From: Gonapodya prolifera JEL478
Lineage: Eukaryota > Monoblepharomycota > Monoblepharidomycetes > Monoblepharidales > Gonapodyaceae
DNA: 64,000 nucleotides
NCBI GenBank assembly: GCA_001574975.1
Contig: KQ965738.1
Location: 263,133-327,132, forward strand
Direction: 5' to 3'
The translations under genes and the position numbers were made by a program. The notes under the pieces are model-generated. The model searched no databases. It saw only the letters and a program-made list of their open reading frames with translations, and was not told where the DNA came from. This document shows positions 1 to 11,041 of the stretch, one piece after another (within the stretch, counting starts at the first letter, position 1; each line of letters opens with the position of its first letter).

Positions 1-1032
1 AGCGCTTGTTCACGATCGCGTTTGCCGTATCAAAAGCGCTCGCAAAGGGAATATCCGGGAACGTCATCCTCTCGTACTCCTCACCCCGCGCCGCGTCCTG
101 TATCCGATGCACTCCGTTAGTGAACGCGGGTTCTTTGCTCAGCGCGCCGACGTCGGTGCCCAGTGCGAGGCGCGCGAACGAGTCGATAGTGCAACGGAGG
201 AGGACGTCCTGCAGGTCCACGACGGAACCGCGGAGTGCCGCGGTGCGCAGGACGGAGCATAGGACGTCGGCTTGGTGCGCAAAATCGGCGGAGAAGTGCG
301 TGCGGAAGAGCGAGGCTTTGAAGATGTTGGAGGCGGTTTTGCGCGCGACGAGCCATTGGTGGCCGTCGGCGGCGAAGATGCCTAGGGGTTAAAAAGGCGG
401 GGGGGGTTGTGTGGGGTTTGTGCGGATAGGGAGTGTGGGATTTGACGTTCACAATTAGGGTAACGAGCAGCACCAATCTGTCTTCACCTTCTCCCAGGAG
501 TTGCCCAATCACCGCCCGTCCTTCCTCGCCCTTCTCGAATATGTCGGGATTTCTGAGGATAAACTCGACGTCCTCCACGTTGAAGGCGTAGAACTGTTCC
601 ACGGGGCGCCATGGCACTGTGGGGTTCACGAATGTGAGGCGAACGATGTCGCCAACTGAAGTAGGTGGAGTCAGGGGAGCGAGAAAAGCCATGTGAAAAT
701 CCGGTACTGCCAGGGCAGAGGGGGGAGGCGGCTTACATTCGCGCGCAATGTCAAGTTTTCGGTCGTAAGTGCGTGGACGAACTTTTCCCCCATACCGTCT
801 GATGAGCCAGGCCGATCAGCGGGAGGAAGATGAATACGAAAGCTGTCTTTGATGATATGAATTCGGCTCACGTGTGTCCGAGAAGTGATTCACCCCCTGA
901 AGCCGTTGGGACATTTCTGTTGCGCCGAGAGAAGGCCGCGGTGTCCGGGTAGAGAAACACGAGGATGGCATAGATTGCAAGCGCGGATGGGAGAAGGATC
1001 GACAGCGCGATGGCGGGAAGTGAGACGTCCAT
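1..1032 (-). CDS. Cytochrome P450, CYP86/CYP52-like (5' part, runs off left edge)
   Basis: Haem monooxygenase, probably ER-anchored and acting on fatty acids or alkanes by analogy with CYP86/CYP52/CYP704 (inference). The start at 1032 gives MDVSLPAIALSILLPSALAI, a typical hydrophobic N-terminal anchor. Phase-consistent introns at 799-871, at about 680-745, and at 382-487 join segments reading AREFGDIVRLTF, VEFILRNPDIFEKG, LLGEGIFAADGHQW and RKTASNIFKASLF. The last two are the C-helix WxxxRK region, typical of these clans. LQDVLLRCTIDSFARLALG follows. The I-helix, ExxR and haem Cys loop lie beyond position 1 and cannot be checked. The gene is divergent from the Munc13-like gene with about 600 bp between them. 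Confidence 0.85.
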
Positions 1033-1641
1033 GGATGTGATTCAGAGTCGCCGAGAGGTACATGAACCCCCGTATAAATCAAGATCGTTTGGCTAATCTC
1101 CGGCACAAAGCTTATTGTAAACCCCTTCAGAAACCTAACGCTTACATAATGGCGCCGGTCTTTTGCCAAGGATATTTATTTGTCGAACGCTGATGTACGC
1201 TGGCGTTGGGTGAGGGATGTGATGGTGGGTGTTCGAGACTGCCACATCGAAAAGCGTCGGTATAACGTCAGTAGATCTCGGGTTAAATGGGAATGGCACA
1301 GGTATAGCCGCGATGCTGGTTGAGATTCCGAACGGAACAACGCGCTGAAAGCACATGTCCTGGGCGGCGAAGTGATGAGGGAAAACAAAGCGATTTGGTG
1401 GGAAGGCGAACATATTTGCCCCAAGTGCGGAATACAGCCAGTGTGCTAAGCATCACGTAATCAAATAATGGAGCACACTAAAGCGAGAGACATGGGCGGC
1501 AGCTGAGGCGTTACTGGTTTCTTACCTCGGGTGAGACACGGCCAATTTTCGTCGTTGCCGAGTGGCCACAGCCCTCACCAGAAGCCAACGAAGTTTGGCC
1601 GGACTCGCACACATCTTCCCATTTTGCTTCACCTGTCTTTG
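1033..1641. promoter_or_regulatory. Divergent intergenic region, P450 / Munc13-like gene
   Basis: About 600 bp between two divergent start codons. The open frames here have no recognisable motif and overlap each other on one strand. I see no RNA gene or repeat. It presumably carries both promoters; no specific element was identified. Confidence 0.4.
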
Positions 1642-4600
1642 ATGGACTCTGGCGGATGGAGCAACAGCAACGTCCGCACCGCTGCAGCTGCCCAATGGAA
1701 CAGAAACCAGCCCAGTCCGATCACCCAATGGCATCAAAACGCTCCGCTTCCACCACCACCTCCCGTTAATCGGCATGTTCCCCCGCCGGCTGACCCGATC
1801 GCAGCATCAGCTGCCCGAATGGCACCCCACACGATGGTCCGCGGCCACACTCCTCGTCCTCCGCCCATACAGGTTTCCCCTCCTCCACCTCCACCAAAGT
1901 CCCAGCAGCAACAACCACTCAAACCGATGCCGAAACTTCTATATGCTCACCCGCTACATACCTTGTACCCATATATCCTGCGCATTGCACTCTTGCCAAT
2001 CTTCGGAGGACCTCAGGCCGAGGACGATTCGACGCTTCGGCTGCCTCACTCACTGATAAAGAAACTGCGCCAGCACTGTGCCAAGCTTTACGAGGCCATT
2101 GCCGCCACTCCGTCGAACCCAACTTCGCCCACGCATGCCCGCCTCCCGTCCTCTAACAATGCCGGCGCCCATTCGGGTCGCGCTGTGGAGCCACCGGCGC
2201 TCTTCCACCCGTCCATTGGACTCGAGGGGCTCTTTCGACGCGTGCTGTCGGTTGTGTACGAGCAGACATTGGCAAATGGAAAGACATTTGGCGGAAGGTC
2301 GTTCGATGGCTCGCCGAATCCAAAGTTTGCGGACTTGTTGCGTGAGTTATTTGGCATATGGCGTCGCGAGCTTGTCGCAAAGTCTATTTGAGTATGAGAA
2401 AGGGCTCTGGGAGATTGGTCAAATTCGGCGAGACACATGTGTCCGCAAACCAAAGAGGTTACCACTGACGAGGCCGTTCAAAAGGCATTCGAGTGGACGA
2501 GTCAACTCTATTTGATGCGGTATTGATAGGATTGCCGAAAAGGAGGAGAAGACATTCGGCGAAGGATGTGGGAGCATTGGACTGTGGAACGTTTTCGCGG
2601 GGTGACCGCGACAGTCTTCGGAGCAAAACGACGTGGCGGCAGCAATTGGGACAATTACGACTCTTCTCACCCTTACCACTACTCAACCATAGGTTACTTT
2701 GCCCTCACCACCCAACGCCACCTCTCCCTTCTTCCACCCTCCCAAATCCCCCTCCTGTTCTCCCACTCCCCCACCACACCCCTGCACGGTCGCCCGTCCG
2801 CCGACACCGCCCTTCTCCACATGTGCGACTCCTTCGTATCGCTCCTGCGCCAACTCGCCGCGTCTCCCCCGGAGCGCGGCGTGTTCTCCCCGCACGGCCC
2901 CGCGCCAGAGGACGCGGACGTGGCGACGATGCTGGGACACTCGGAGTGGCGCAGCTACAGGTTCTCTCTTGCCGAAGTCCTCGAGGACCCCAGGGAGGTG
3001 TACGCAGGAACAGACCTCGCGCGCAACGTCGAGGAGCAGGCAGCGGGTCCGACATCACCGACAACATCCCCGCTTGCGTCCCCTGTTCTGTCGCGCCCTG
3101 TGAGTCCCCTGGCTCCCCGTGCCTTCTCACCTCTGGGTGTGCGGTCGACGTCGCCCCAAGGTGGGGACGATCTGGATGCGTCAGGTGGGGAGCTGCGGCG
3201 GACGGGAGTGGACTTGCGCAAGGCGGACCCTCGCGCGGCTTTTCCATACTGGATAGGCAGCGTTTTTGGAAGGCCCGCGAAGGATGTGGAATCTGACGTG
3301 ACGGGTGAATTGAAAGCGGTGTCAAAAGAGGTACGGGACCCGGCGCTCTTCGTTTCACCATCGAGCACCCACCCTTCCACTTCCCATGAACCCTTCGTAC
3401 ACTGTGCTAGTCGGTATACGCGTCTCTTCTGGCCCGGCGAGACGTGGTACTGCGCCACCAATTCCCCATGCATACACGAGAGATTTTTTCGTCACAGGGA
3501 AAGTTGGACGCGTGGACCGCGGGCGCGGTCAAGACAGTCGACGGGACGATAAAGAGGTGTCATGCCAAGTGGCTCGACTTGGGCGGCGTCGGTGTACGTA
3601 CAACTCTTCTCACACTCTTACACCCCTCCCCACTCACCCGCTCATCTCTTTAGCCAACAACAGTCCCGCTCGCCGACGTCCCTCCGGACCCTCCCAGTGC
3701 GTTCCGAACTCTAGCCGCCCTACTCATCGCACACGACCTCCCCTTCCTCGCCGCCCTCCTTCCCTCTCCACGCACTACTCTACGCGCTCCAAACTTCTGC
3801 CTCACCTCCGTCTCCCGCGCCATTCTTGTCGAAACGTCTCAACGCTGGCTCCTCACACCGCCCGCCGTCGATGCCGCCATGGCGTATGCCGTGCACGCAG
3901 GGTACTTTGCAATGGGGGCCATCCTTCCACCGGCTCTCGTCTCGGCCTCTGAGCGCGCAGGGTTCACGTACCCTCCCTTCGCTCGAGCTCCGCGGGGGGC
4001 ATGTGCCACCGCGCTGACCTCCGCCCGGGCACGTTTGAACGGGACTGGCGGGCAAGTTGCAACTCACTGCGACATTCACCTCGTTGTGACAGTCGCCGAC
4101 GCGGCTGAGAAAGGATGTCGTGGAGCTTTGGCGCGTGCCATCAGCGAGAGCGACGCGGCGCTGTTGGAGGACGCAGTGGAAGTTCTTGGCGGATTCGTGG
4201 GTGCGGCAGCTGCGGACGAAGAGGTGGTTCGAGCGGTGTCTGAGGTGTGCGTATCTGCATGGAAAGAGGTGGCCGGACGGTGGAGATTGGCGGGGGATGA
4301 GAGCAAGGGAAAAGCTAGGGTAGCGGAGGAGGAAGTCCAAAGGGTCGAAAGGCTAGCTGGAGCGGCGGAGGACGTGGAGGAGATGGTGAGCGAGTGGGAA
4401 GACAAGTTTGGAGGGCTGCTTGTGGGGTAGGTGGTGGAGTGTTGTTGTGTTTGGTGTCGCACGTAATTTTTTTCCTCTTTCTGTTTGTGATACAGAGGCA
4501 CACCCCTTGCGACAATCGCTGCCACGACGATCCTTCTGAGGTTTTACGCGCCAGAGATAGAATCCGATCGCGCTAATCGGCTTGTTTTGGGAGAGGGTGC

Positions 4601-6732
4601 ACGTTACGCAACCAAGGACATGGCTAGGCTCCTGGGAGTTGTGGTTCCATTTCACAGAGTGGGCTTTGCGCAGTCCCGAATGAACCGATATGTGGGCGTC
4701 TAAACTTTTCTTTCATTCACGTTCTCACTCCTAGACCCTAAAACGTCTCGAGGCTCTGCTCCCCACATCTGCTCGCGACATGACCGGTGAAGCATCTGGC
4801 GTTGCCCCCTTCACCCCGGACAAATGGGGCGAGGAGCTTTTTGGTCGGTTTCTCACCGCACTCGAGCTGGGGACGCTCGAATGGGTGCGAGACTGCTTTA
4901 ACGAAGATCAAGTGAGTCCCACAAACCCGTTGTACGGAGGTTTCAGGAGCCGACTGAATTAGCGCGTAGCACATGCCCGTGTCCCCACCGCAAGCGCTGC
5001 ACTCTTCGTCCGTTGTCGACGTGTTCTCGGTTCTCTCTCCAGCACTGAACGTGGTGAAGGATTACATGTGGTCTGAAGTGACCCAAGCTCGGTTTCTTTG
5101 CATTTTTGCGAGGATTTTGGAAAAGGCTGCGACGGAGACTGTCAGGCTGGAGCGCTTACGCTGGGAAGGCATGGGTGACGGTGCAGCGTGGGAAATGAAT
5201 AGGGAGGTGAGTCCCGTCGTGTGTTTTGATGAAGGAAAAACGTGAATCACTTCACCCGGGCTTTGTAGTTCTGCATCTCCCTTAACAATCTCACCAAGTT
5301 CCACAGCCATCTCGCAGAAATTCTGAAGTCTGTTCCCATCGAGCGTTTGGCGGCCTTGGTGCCGATCGACCGCGTTCCTTCAAAGCCCAAACTCGGGGAT
5401 AAAACGTTCATTTCAGAGTGCCCCGTTTACGAAGTTCAAGTATCCAAGGCGAGGGGGCTGGATGAGGGCGATATGGAGGCTGACTTGGGAGGGTGAGTTC
5501 GCCATGTTTTCATGGTGTGATGTCGTTATTCCGGTACGAGTCTCACTTCATTCCGGTTTAGATACTTTTGCACCGTCGCCACGACCGACACCTTTGCCAA
5601 CAGCTACTTCACTGCCTGGTCTGCGGATCGCGCGAACCGCCTTCTCCGCAACCACCCCCCAATCGAACAGCCGTACCCATTCGACTCCACCAATCCGCGT
5701 GTGCTGTTTCAGACAGGTGCCATGATAGGACCTCCCGCTGCTCGAGGCTGTCCTAACTGGAACTTCAATCATGATGTATATTCGCTCCCCAAACCGACCG
5801 ACGTGGAGCTCGGATTCTACGTTTATAGGATATCGACGCAAAGTAGGGACTCGGAGCTCGTTGGAGAGGTGCATGCGGTATTACTCCTCTCCAACGACAG
5901 CAATAGCACCGCACCTACTTATGCCATTCCTGTGCCTGACCTCGACAATCACCTCCCGCGCGACATTATTCTCCCACTGACACTTTCGTCTCAACCCTCT
6001 GGTCGCCTCCATGTCCGTTTTGCGCGCGCTGGAGCATTTGAGGACCCGCTGACACGCTCCGACGTCCGTTTCTGGTTCCTCCGGGCTGCGCGGGAGGTCG
6101 ACACTGGCATCTCCGACGGTGGTTGGATGTTCTCCGAGCTCGTCGGGTGGAGAGTGGCGGCGGGACTTGTTGATGCCGCTCGAATGGTGTGCAGTAAAGG
6201 CGGAACCACAGAAGAAATGGAGGAAGCTATGGGCGATACGTTGGAGTGGCTTGACGGTGTTCTTGGAGTCATTAATGCGTGGCTTTCCATGGGCGCTGGG
6301 GAGATGATTGAGCGAGCGTTGAGCAAGGGAGATGGCAATGTTAGGAAGGCGATGCAGACGCCGTCCGCGCCGCTTGGGGGACCTCGACCGAACCGCGCCA
6401 TCTTGTGCGTTTGGAACCAGATCATTGGTGCGCTGAACGCCGCAGTGCGGAAATTGCGTGGGGCAAGTAGTGGGACCCAGCTGCAAGGATGGTTTGGAGT
6501 GCTGCGGGGGATCTCTTTGGGAGGGGGGACAGGTGCAAACTCTGGAGATCTTATCACGAGCGACATTGCAGCGTGCCTGACAGAGGGACTTGATGTGACC
6601 AAGGCCTGGTTCTACTGTGAGGGCGCGGTTGGGTCACGTGGGGTGACTGCGAGACTCGGTTTTGATGTCGTCGAGTTGGAAACGCGGGAGTACCGTGCTT
6701 TGTGCGAGAGTTTGGACGCACTCAGGGATTGA
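1642..6732 (+). CDS. Munc13/Ync13-like protein (MHD1-C2-MHD2 candidate)
   Basis: Probable vesicle priming/exocytosis factor of the UNC13/Ync13 type (inference from domain order). The ATG at 1642 opens a Pro/Gln-rich disordered N-terminus of about 100 residues. Introns that keep phase lie near 2353-2455, 2518-2643, 3333-3410, 3594-3655, 4430-4500, 4690-4735, 4911-4970, 5205-5266 and 5492-5560. The region around 4985-5460 reads WSEVTQARFLCIFARILEK, then FCISLNNLTKFHSHLAEIL, which resembles the MHD1 signature in which a CxxLNN segment precedes a helix. Next is a C2-like segment with VYEVQVSKARGLDEGD near 5430 and a NWNFNHDVYSL strand near 5755. The C-terminal helical part, with LEWLDGVLGVINAWLS and VWNQIIGALNAAVRKL, fits MHD2. 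Similarity is at motif level, so the family call is tentative, but a large intron-rich gene is well supported. Confidence 0.5.
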
Positions 6733-7105
6733 TGAGGCATTCGTCTGCATAGTATGGAATATTCAGAACTTTAATTTGCAAGAACTGTGAAACGTATTGA
6801 TGTCATACTATTGAGTCCACAAGTGGTGGGAGTTCGCAGTATGTTCGCCTGAGTGGAATACGAACGAAATGTTAACGACAATGTTTGCTCGAGCTCAGAA
6901 GACGACTGTGCATGGAAAAACAGAAACAAATGCATCGCCATTCTTGGCAACTGAATAATTGAGTCTGTTGCTCATTTAGTTTTCTGGTGGTGGCATGATT
7001 CGCAAAAGTAATTACAGTCGGCCTCAGAGCAATTGAGTGGACCAAAGCCGTGACCGCGGAGTGTGGCGTTTCACATACATATCCGTATTGCCCCTGACAT
7101 TCTAT
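6733..7105. other. Intergenic, no gene seen
   Basis: About 370 bp between two genes on the same strand, AT-richer than its flanks. It holds the 3' end of the upstream gene and the promoter of the lipase gene. I see no further open frame or structure. Confidence 0.4.
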
Positions 7106-10100
7106 ATGGAGACGGCGGACGGCACTGCCGCGTCAACGTCGCGAGGGATGGCGGAGTTCTCGTCGCCGGGAGGCCCTCGGAGGAGAGACACGTTGATGCA
7201 GTCTCTCACCTCACAGAGCGCGACCGCTGTTTCTATTGCCATTCAGGAAACACCCAACGGAGACGAGGTTGCACAGGAGGTGGGACTGTTTTCGGCAGCC
7301 GGGAGGAAAGTAGAGGTCCCACCGGCAGCGGAGGCTGCGACGCACGTGGGACCATTGGCGACCCATCTCACACCGATCCACAGCCTGAATGGCTCGCCTC
7401 TCCCGCTACCGACTTCCTCTCGACCCTCTTCATCTCACGTTAGTGGAACTGTGGAGGAGGTCACGGCCACCCCGTTCGAGCCGTATCTGAAGAATTGGAC
7501 CGTTACGATTCTGCGATTCTTTCATGGCGTGAGTCATAACTAAAGTCATTTCGCTATCTCGACTGCCTTATCGCTTTGTCTTTCCCTCCCAGTACCTATA
7601 TCTTGTCGCTTTCACACTCGTCATTGCGATTGGCATCAATTTCCAACTCTCCGTTTTCTTCTCCGTCTTCTCGAGCGCGTCCATCGCATCCAACTACGCA
7701 GGAGTCATGTCGCGGCTCTCCTTTGCCCTCCTGTTCGGGGTCGTGGTGTCGATCGTCGCTGTCATCATCTGGCGCCATTTCGTCATGGCTGTTCGAGGTC
7801 TCAGCAACATCACCCTGCGGAAAACACCAGCAGCCGTGGACGATTACCTCCGCAAAAGTGACGAGGATGCAAAAGCAAAAGCAGGCAAAGCATCGTCTGC
7901 GGTGGAACCCTTCATACCTTTGTGGCTCCAGACGTTTCTGGACCTGCTTGTGCAGATTTTGGCGGCGGTCGCGCTGGATTTCTTCCCCATCGTGATGGCG
8001 GTCGTGTATAATAGATCGACAGCTTACGAGTGAGTACGGAGCGGCACAAACTGGTCCCCCCAAAACACATGTGTAACTACCAGTCTACCACACACCAACC
8101 CCCACGTTCCCACGCCAATGAAGCTTCGTGAGCGCTTGGCTCCAATGGGCCATCATTTCCGCAATCGTGCTCTCCCTGTTCTACACCCTTGCCGAACTCA
8201 CAGCCACGTTGACCCAACTCTCTGTCAACCTCGCCACCGTTATTGTCCGCACTCGCGGCCTACCTCTCCCCGCCCGCCTGCGCTACCTCTTCACCCGGTC
8301 CAACTTTCAGGTGCGCACCCTGAACGCCTTTGTGGAGCACCGCGGGTTCCGCCTCCTCCGCACGGGGCGGACGTACATCACCGAGCGGTCATCCAGGCTG
8401 TGGTTGTCATTCCGCTTCATTGCCGGGTTCACGTACTACGTGGGATGGTTGATTCTGGCCTCGTCGCTCTTCCTCTTCGTCGATTTCATCCTCTTCGTGA
8501 GGGCCATCGTGCTGTCGTCTTCAAGCACATCGGACGACGTCAACGCTACCGACTTGCCTGCACTCCCGACTGCAGTTGCCCCCACTTTGCTGTACTTTGT
8601 TTGTGTGGCCCATGCGTGGTGCGTTACCGTCTCCCCTATATCATTTGCCCCAATAATAATAACATGGTCCTTTTCGCAGGATCTGGATTCGCCCATGGGG
8701 CAAAATCCTGGACCACTACCGCAAAACCCACATCCAATCGGACCGCGCCCGAGAAGTCACGGAAGCCAAACCGTCCGACTCCATGGCTCCTCGCTCCCCC
8801 GAGCCGCCTGAGCTCCTCGAGGCCATCAACCGCGCCATCTTCGAAGAAGGTGCGATCCAAGCGCCCCGAAACACCGTGACTCTGACGTCGCATCGAGACG
8901 CGCAGACGGATCGCGATGTGCTCAAGTCGAGCAAGGATGTCGAGGCGCTAGTGCCGTACGTCATGTTCAAGGGGCTGCGAAACAGTTGGATTTCGGGATT
9001 GTTCATCGGGCTTCTTTTCCTCAATGCTATCGTTATGGTAATTGGGTTGGCAAAAGAGGACCGTTCATTCCTACTGGTCGTCTGCCTTTGTGAGTGACCG
9101 CAACTGGCCCGAATCGGAAGTCAGTTTATCAGAACATACCACACTACATCTATGTTCCCCAGTGTTCTTCATTCCTTACTTCTTGAGTCTTGCCGCTTTC
9201 TCTTACATCGTGCGGCCGGCCTCGCTCGCGGCTGCCGAGGCTGCCGGCGTGTTCGACGGTCCCCTTCGACGCTTCTACCGGTTTAATCACGCTGTTTCGG
9301 TGACTTTTTACGCCGTGATACCCGCAATTGTTCTTGTGCTTGGCTTGGTTTGGTGAGCTGCGGACTATTCACTATCGAGAACTGGTGACTCACTTTTCAT
9401 GACAGGTACGTCGTGACCAACGGTTCAACAGGCTCAAAAGTCGGCACTGGGGCACTTGCTGTTCTGTATATTGCGCTTGCAATCGCCTTACTCATATTCC
9501 TGACCAACGTCCAAGGGTTCCCCACGACCGTTTTCCTCAGTGTGAGAACATTGAACGTTCATATTCGCCTGACCATCCGGATGTGTAATACCAGGTTAAC
9601 AATTTAGGTTTATGGTCTTCTTTTCCTCGTGTTCCTTCTGATATTTATCACCGCGGCGACGTTTACCAGTGGCGCAGCTCCTCAGGAAGCATATGCAGGA
9701 TTCAATACGAGCTGGCAGGTAACGCCCGTTCTTGTCCGGCCTGGAGACCTCAGTTTCGGAGCGGTGGCGAAGTATCCAACAGGACCGCCGGTATGTTATT
9801 GGTCGGTTTTTCTCCCTCAAATACTCAATCTTTGAGATGATGGTGCCTCCAACCCCCTCTTCAGGCCGTGTGTGGTGTCAACGTGGGGAACTTGAGCGTC
9901 ATTGATTTCGTGAGCTATCCTTCTTCTTTATCCAGATTGGAGAACAAAAGTCTAAGAGGAATTCCAATCAGGCACTGATGTCGACTATAGCGTATGACAA
10001 CCGTGAAAACGTTTCTCTGGATTTGGCTACCTGGATGGGAGGAGACTGGAAGGTCAACCACTACAACACAAAGTAAGTTCTGTAAACACAATGGTCTTGA

Positions 10101-10885
10101 GCAGGGTTTCTGACTCGTTCCAATTTCGACATCTAGCCCTCTTCTGAACTTTTACGAGTTCTATAGCCCCTCCCGCAATCTCTCTGTCGTCGCCGTTCGT
10201 GGTACGAACTCTCTCACCGATGTGCTCACCGATATGGATTTGTGGAGCGAATCAGCCATATTCCAAACAGCAGACTTTTTCGTTCCAACTGTTCGAGTAT
10301 GGCCCGTCGGTTTTACTCAGAAGCTTGTTGATTTAGCAAGTATGACATCCTGGTATGTGCTTGTCGCCTGCTTATATCCGATTCAGCATCTGAGCATAAT
10401 CGGCTTTTACAAAAAGGCTCAATATTTCCGAGTTCAAGTTCAAGAACTTGACGGATCACGTCCAGTCGGTTCTCCGCAACCGCAGTGGAGATCAGGTGGT
10501 GCTCACCGGACATTCACTCGGAGGTGGTTTAGCTTCGATCGTTGCAGCCGAAGCAGGTCTACGGTCGGTGGTCTTTTCACCACCAGGAATATTGTATTCG
10601 TCCAAGAAATTCGGCATCGAGGCTTCACCGGATACCATGGCGCAAACACTCACATCCATAGTTGTTGACCGAGATGTGGTATCCAAGGTGGATTCGGTCC
10701 CAGGAACGATACACCACATCACCTGCGACGAGTCACCAGTCACTTGCCATTCTCTGACAAGGACGACGGCTCTCCTCCAATCGTGGTGTGGTGACACTGG
10801 ACGATATGCTTTGCTGAGTGGATATTGCGATTATGTGGAGCGCTTTGGGGGAGCCAAGTGCCCAAAGGATATCCGGAGGACATGA
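7106..10885 (+). CDS. Polytopic membrane protein with C-terminal class 3 lipase domain
   Basis: Predicted membrane-anchored serine hydrolase. The ATG at 7106 starts a disordered Ser/Pro/Thr-rich tail of about 130 residues. About 11 hydrophobic segments follow (for example YLYLVAFTLVIAIGINFQ near 7594, SFALLFGVVVSIVAVIIW near 7716, ALAVLYIALAIALLIFL near 9450 and VYGLLFLVFLLIFI near 9608), with a soluble loop after 8680. The C-terminal domain has the class 3 lipase marks: NLSVVAVRGTNSL near 10175 (oxyanion side), the nucleophile elbow TGHSLGGGLASIV near 10500, the likely acid in SIVVDRDVVSKVDSVPG near 10655 and HHITCDE near 10712. About nine introns of 50-110 nt, all GT-AG. The substrate is unknown; acylglycerols or phospholipids are likely for the family. 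The motifs and membrane segments are seen directly; the gene model is predicted. Confidence 0.78.
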
Positions 10886-11041
10886 GTACGGTATTATCTA
10901 TGTAATTTATTCTGCTTTGAGCTTTTCATCTGTGATGAGAGCTCTCGTAAAAAGTCATTATATCTTCCGATACTATTCCTTGCTTCCTGTGATGTCATAA
11001 TAGAGTCACATTAAAGCCAAACAATTGCGTCTTCTCCATAC

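Noticed and set aside
1135-1424. Two overlapping minus-strand frames upstream of the P450
   Set aside because: They overlap in different frames, lack motifs and lie in a divergent promoter region.
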